Source: Bacteroidales bacterium (GTDB lineage: Bacteria > Bacteroidota > Bacteroidia > Bacteroidales > UBA932). Taken from it: a stretch of DNA of 33,568 nucleotides. The translations under genes were made by a program, and so were the position numbers. The stretch is from the NCBI GenBank assembly GCA_017527625.1, contig JAFXPV010000109.1:1-33568 (forward strand), read 5' to 3'. Of this stretch, positions 31,186-33,568 are shown piece by piece. Each line of letters starts with the position of its first letter. Within the stretch, counting starts at the first letter, position 1. The notes under the pieces are model-generated. The model made no database searches. It saw nothing but the letters and a program-made list of their open reading frames with translations, and was not told the DNA's origin.

Positions 31186-32154
31186 CTACCCCCTGCTTCT
31201 GGACTTAGAAATCATGTCCTGATACTCTTCGGGAGTAATGTCGTTCGAGAAAAAGTTCCAGGGATTGACGGCCGTGCCCTTGTAGAGCACCTCATAGTGG
31301 AGATGGGGGCCGGTAGCACGTCCCGAGCTGCCCAGCTCTCCGACTTTGTCGCCCCTGCTGACCCTCTGGCCCTCGATGACGCTCGCGCCGAGGAGGTGGC
31401 CGTAGCGGGTGGTGTAGCCGAAGCCGTGGTCTATATCCACGACGACGCCGTAGCCGTAGTAGTTGTAGTCGACGCGGACCACGACTCCGTCGCCGGTAGC
31501 GTAGATGTCAGTGCCCTTGGGGCCGCCGATGTCGATGCCGCTGTGGAACTTGGCGCCGCCGTTGATAGGGTCCGAACGGTATCCGAAAGGCGAAGTCTGC
31601 TGCATACTCTTGGTGGGGACCACGGGATAGATGCTCGGAACGCAGTTGGCCATATCGCCCGCCCTTGCGGACAGGGCCTGGATGTCGTCGAACGAGAGCG
31701 ACTGCACATAGGCTTTCTTCGTCAGCACGTCGAGCCTGTTGCGGCTGGCGATGAGGTAGTCGGCATCCATAAAAACTCTCAGGTCAGCATAGCGGTCCAC
31801 ACCTCCGAAGCCGGCGTTGCGCACCGATTTGGGCACTTCGTCCATACCGAAAACAGAGCGGTAGACGACATTGTCCCTTTCCTGCAGTTCGCTCAGGGCA
31901 GCGCTCTGGCCGTCCATCCTCTCATTGATGTCGGCGATGGAGGCCAGCAGGACTTTGTTCTTGCGCTCGAGTATCGCGGTCTTGGGCGTGCTTTTCTTCA
32001 TAACTCCGTTCCATATCCAGAAATAAGAGAAGAAGAAAGCGATGCCGATGAGCAATACCACGCCGAAACGCGTCCATTTCGTCAGTTTCGAAGGGACGTA
32101 GAGGTCGTATGAAGACGTCTTGGAGTTGTATATGTATCGGCTTTCCTTGCTCAT
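31186..32154 (-). CDS. M23-family peptidoglycan endopeptidase
   Basis: A 322-residue membrane-anchored M23 metallopeptidase that should cleave peptide cross-links of peptidoglycan in the periplasm. Order: a short cytoplasmic part, a membrane segment (about 29-49), a coiled coil (about 58-95), and the LytM domain from about 185 with the full signature [20 protein letters not shown] (His204, Asp208), RYGHL (His252) and GPHLHYEV (His284, His286). The frame is open upstream to 32265, but the start [10 protein letters not shown] at 32154 gives the same architecture as the neighbour. A TAnnTTTG element lies 32 nt upstream. It heads the 14-gene minus-strand run and is divergent from alaS. Confidence 0.93.
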   Translation of the reverse strand: MSKESRYIYNSKTSSYDLYVPSKLTKWTRFGVVLLIGIAFFFSYFWIWNGVMKKSTPKTAILERKNKVLLASIADINERMDGQSAALSELQERDNVVYRSVFGMDEVPKSVRNAGFGGVDRYADLRVFMDADYLIASRNRLDVLTKKAYVQSLSFDDIQALSARAGDMANCVPSIYPVVPTKSMQQTSPFGYRSDPINGGAKFHSGIDIGGPKGTDIYATGDGVVVRVDYNYYGYGVVVDIDHGFGYTTRYGHLLGASVIEGQRVSRGDKVGELGSSGRATGPHLHYEVLYKGTAVNPWNFFSNDITPEEYQDMISKSRSRG

Positions 32155-32186
32155 CAGAAAAGGGGAAAAATGCTGATTGTAATCTG

Positions 32187-32194
32187 CAAAGTTA
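32187..32194 (-). promoter_or_regulatory. Candidate -7 element of the M23-to-rnf run
   Basis: On the minus strand TAACTTTG matches TAnnTTTG exactly and ends 32 nt before the ATG at 32154. As no later gap in the run exceeds 19 nt, this is the only obvious place for a main promoter of the whole 14-gene run. Confidence 0.55.
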
Positions 32195-32214
32195 TAATAA
32201 TCTGATAAAAATGC

Positions 32215-32222
32215 TATTTTTG
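32215..32222 (+). promoter_or_regulatory. Candidate -7 element of alaS
   Basis: TATTTTTG matches TAnnTTTG exactly on the plus strand and ends 33 nt before the alaS ATG. It faces away from the element at 32187-32194, with 20 nt between the two. Confidence 0.55.
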
Positions 32223-32255
32223 CGCCAAATATATAGATATAAGTATTTCTCAAAT

Positions 32256-33568
32256 ATGACTTCAAACGAAATTAGACAGACCTTTCTGGACTTCTTCGCT
32301 TCGAAAGGCCACACGATAGTTCCGTCAGCCCCTATGGTTGTCAAGAACGACCCCACTCTTATGTTCACCAACGCCGGAATGAACCAGTTCAAGGACTGGT
32401 TCCTCGGCAACGAGCCTGCCAAATACAACCGCGTGGCGGACTCGCAGAAATGCCTCCGCGTGAGCGGCAAGCACAACGACCTGGAGGAAGTAGGCCACGA
32501 CACCTACCACCACACTATGTTCGAGATGCTCGGCAACTGGAGTTTCGGCGACTACTTCAAGAAAGAAGCCATCCAGTGGGGATGGGAACTTCTCACCGAA
32601 GTCTTCAAGCTCGACAAGAACCGCCTCTACGCCACTGTCTTCGAAGGCAGCGAGTCTGACGGCGTGCCGATGGACGAAGAGGCAAGACAGGAGTGGATGA
32701 AATACCTGCCCGAGAGCCACATCATCCTCGGCAACCAGCACGACAACTTCTGGGAGATGGGCGACACCGGCCCCTGCGGTCCCTGCAGCGAGATCCACAT
32801 CGACCTGCGCAGCGACGAGGAGAGAGCCAAAGTCGACGGCGTCACCCTCGTCAACAAGGGCCACCACCTCGTAATCGAGATTTGGAACCTGGTGTTTATG
32901 CAGTTCAACCGCAAGGCCAACGGCTCGCTGGAGCCGCTGCCCGCCAAACACGTCGACACGGGAATGGGTTTCGAACGCCTCTGTATGGCATTGCAGGGCA
33001 AGCAGAGCAACTACGACACTGATGTGTTCACCGGAATGATCGACGCCATCGCCGCCCTCAGCGGCAAGAAATACGAGCCTGACAATGAGATCGGCGTAGC
33101 TATGAGGGTCATCGCAGACCACATCCGCGCCATCAGCTTCTCGATTGCCGACGGCCAGCTGCCTTCGAACGTCAAGGCCGGCTATGTGATCCGCCGCATC
33201 CTGCGAAGGGCCGTGCGCTACGGCTACACCTTCCTGGACTTCAAGGAGCCGTTCCTGTGCCGCCTCGTCCCGAACCTCGTAGCCCAGATGGGAGACGCCT
33301 TCCCCGAACTGCGCAAGCAGAACGAGCTCATCGTGCGCGTCATCAAGGAGGAAGAAGAAGCCTTCCTGCGCACCCTCGACAAGGGCATCAAACTGATGGA
33401 CAACATTATGGCCAAGGCTGCCGGCACCAAGAAGATCAGCGGTGTGGACGCCTTCACCCTCTACGACACCTACGGCTTCCCCATCGACCTGAGCGAACTG
33501 ATCGCCCGCGAAAACGGCTACACCATCGACCTGGACGCTTTCAACGTAGAGCTTGAGAAGCAGAAACA
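32256..33568 (+). CDS. alaS: alanyl-tRNA synthetase (3' part beyond the window)
   Basis: AlaRS charges tRNA-Ala with alanine. The first 437 residues are visible; the family is about 870, so the editing and C-Ala domains are cut off by the right edge. The start is [20 protein letters not shown], with catalytic-core motifs [56 protein letters not shown] and NLVFMQFNR, followed by the GMGFERL class II motif 3 region. The tRNA-recognition domain follows ([33 protein letters not shown]). No Shine-Dalgarno sequence is seen. It is divergent from the M23 gene. Confidence 0.97.
   Translation, partial: MTSNEIRQTFLDFFASKGHTIVPSAPMVVKNDPTLMFTNAGMNQFKDWFLGNEPAKYNRVADSQKCLRVSGKHNDLEEVGHDTYHHTMFEMLGNWSFGDYFKKEAIQWGWELLTEVFKLDKNRLYATVFEGSESDGVPMDEEARQEWMKYLPESHIILGNQHDNFWEMGDTGPCGPCSEIHIDLRSDEERAKVDGVTLVNKGHHLVIEIWNLVFMQFNRKANGSLEPLPAKHVDTGMGFERLCMALQGKQSNYDTDVFTGMIDAIAALSGKKYEPDNEIGVAMRVIADHIRAISFSIADGQLPSNVKAGYVIRRILRRAVRYGYTFLDFKEPFLCRLVPNLVAQMGDAFPELRKQNELIVRVIKEEEEAFLRTLDKGIKLMDNIMAKAAGTKKISGVDAFTLYDTYGFPIDLSELIARENGYTIDLDAFNVELEKQK

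Noticed and set aside
30341..32112. Long plus-strand open frames (for example 30341-31222 and 31297-32112) opposite the M23 genes
   Set aside because: They are antisense shadows of well-supported genes in GC-rich sequence, lack recognisable domains and have no start signals.

Overview
The window looks like a chromosomal segment of a Bacteroidales-type bacterium (phylum Bacteroidota) with moderately high GC content. Four things support this. Several 5' regions carry the Bacteroidetes -7 promoter element TAnnTTTG. The gene sets guaB/PPIase lipoprotein/surA/ostA-like and rseC-rnfBCDGEA are arranged as in Bacteroidales. There is a DUF3244-like lipoprotein, and a lipoprotein-TPR-transmembrane-HTH regulator of the kind common in Bacteroides relatives. 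Shine-Dalgarno sequences are strong at some genes (guaB, rnfC, rnfD, rnfG) and absent at many others. The genus cannot be fixed from sequence alone; an uncultured gut or rumen member is a reasonable guess given the xylan-related alpha-glucuronidase.

Layout. 1-5506 (minus): a GH67 alpha-glucuronidase lipoprotein, cut by the left edge, directly follows a full-length pyruvate:ferredoxin oxidoreductase. 5598-6641: a perfectly palindromic terminator, fabD, and a divergent tRNA-Arg(CCG) whose 3' end touches the stop codon of the next operon. 6642-12926 (minus): guaB, a PPIase-like lipoprotein, a SurA-type chaperone and an OstA/LptA-like protein in one tight operon with a recognisable promoter and ribosome binding site. 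12985-16263 (minus): a TIGR01212-type radical SAM protein, lemA, a small conserved protein and glyA. 16332-16856 (plus): a SpoU/TrmH-family RNA methyltransferase. 16843-20348 (minus): an ECF sigma factor, a small outer-membrane barrel protein, a DUF3244-like lipoprotein and a membrane-spanning TPR-HTH regulator. 20385-32154 (minus): a continuous run of 14 genes with gaps of at most 19 nt: two M23 peptidase paralogues, MerR, Nif3-like, zinc-ribbon coiled coil, dnaB, DUF3108, rseC and rnfBCDGEA, ended by a good intrinsic terminator. 32256-end (plus): alaS, cut by the right edge.

How the genes fit together. PFOR makes reduced ferredoxin, and the Rnf complex oxidises ferredoxin with NAD+ while pumping Na+ or H+, so both halves of an anaerobic energy-conservation circuit are present, although in separate transcription units. 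The guaB operon links GMP synthesis with outer-membrane protein and LPS assembly factors.

The least explained region is 16843-20348, which looks like an uncharacterised envelope-sensing cassette. The most concrete sequence oddity is the second M23 protein (30218-31180): it keeps the zinc ligands but has lost one His of the HxH active-site motif, next to an intact paralogue. No phage, IS element or CRISPR array was seen, and no stretch over 300 bases lacks a gene.
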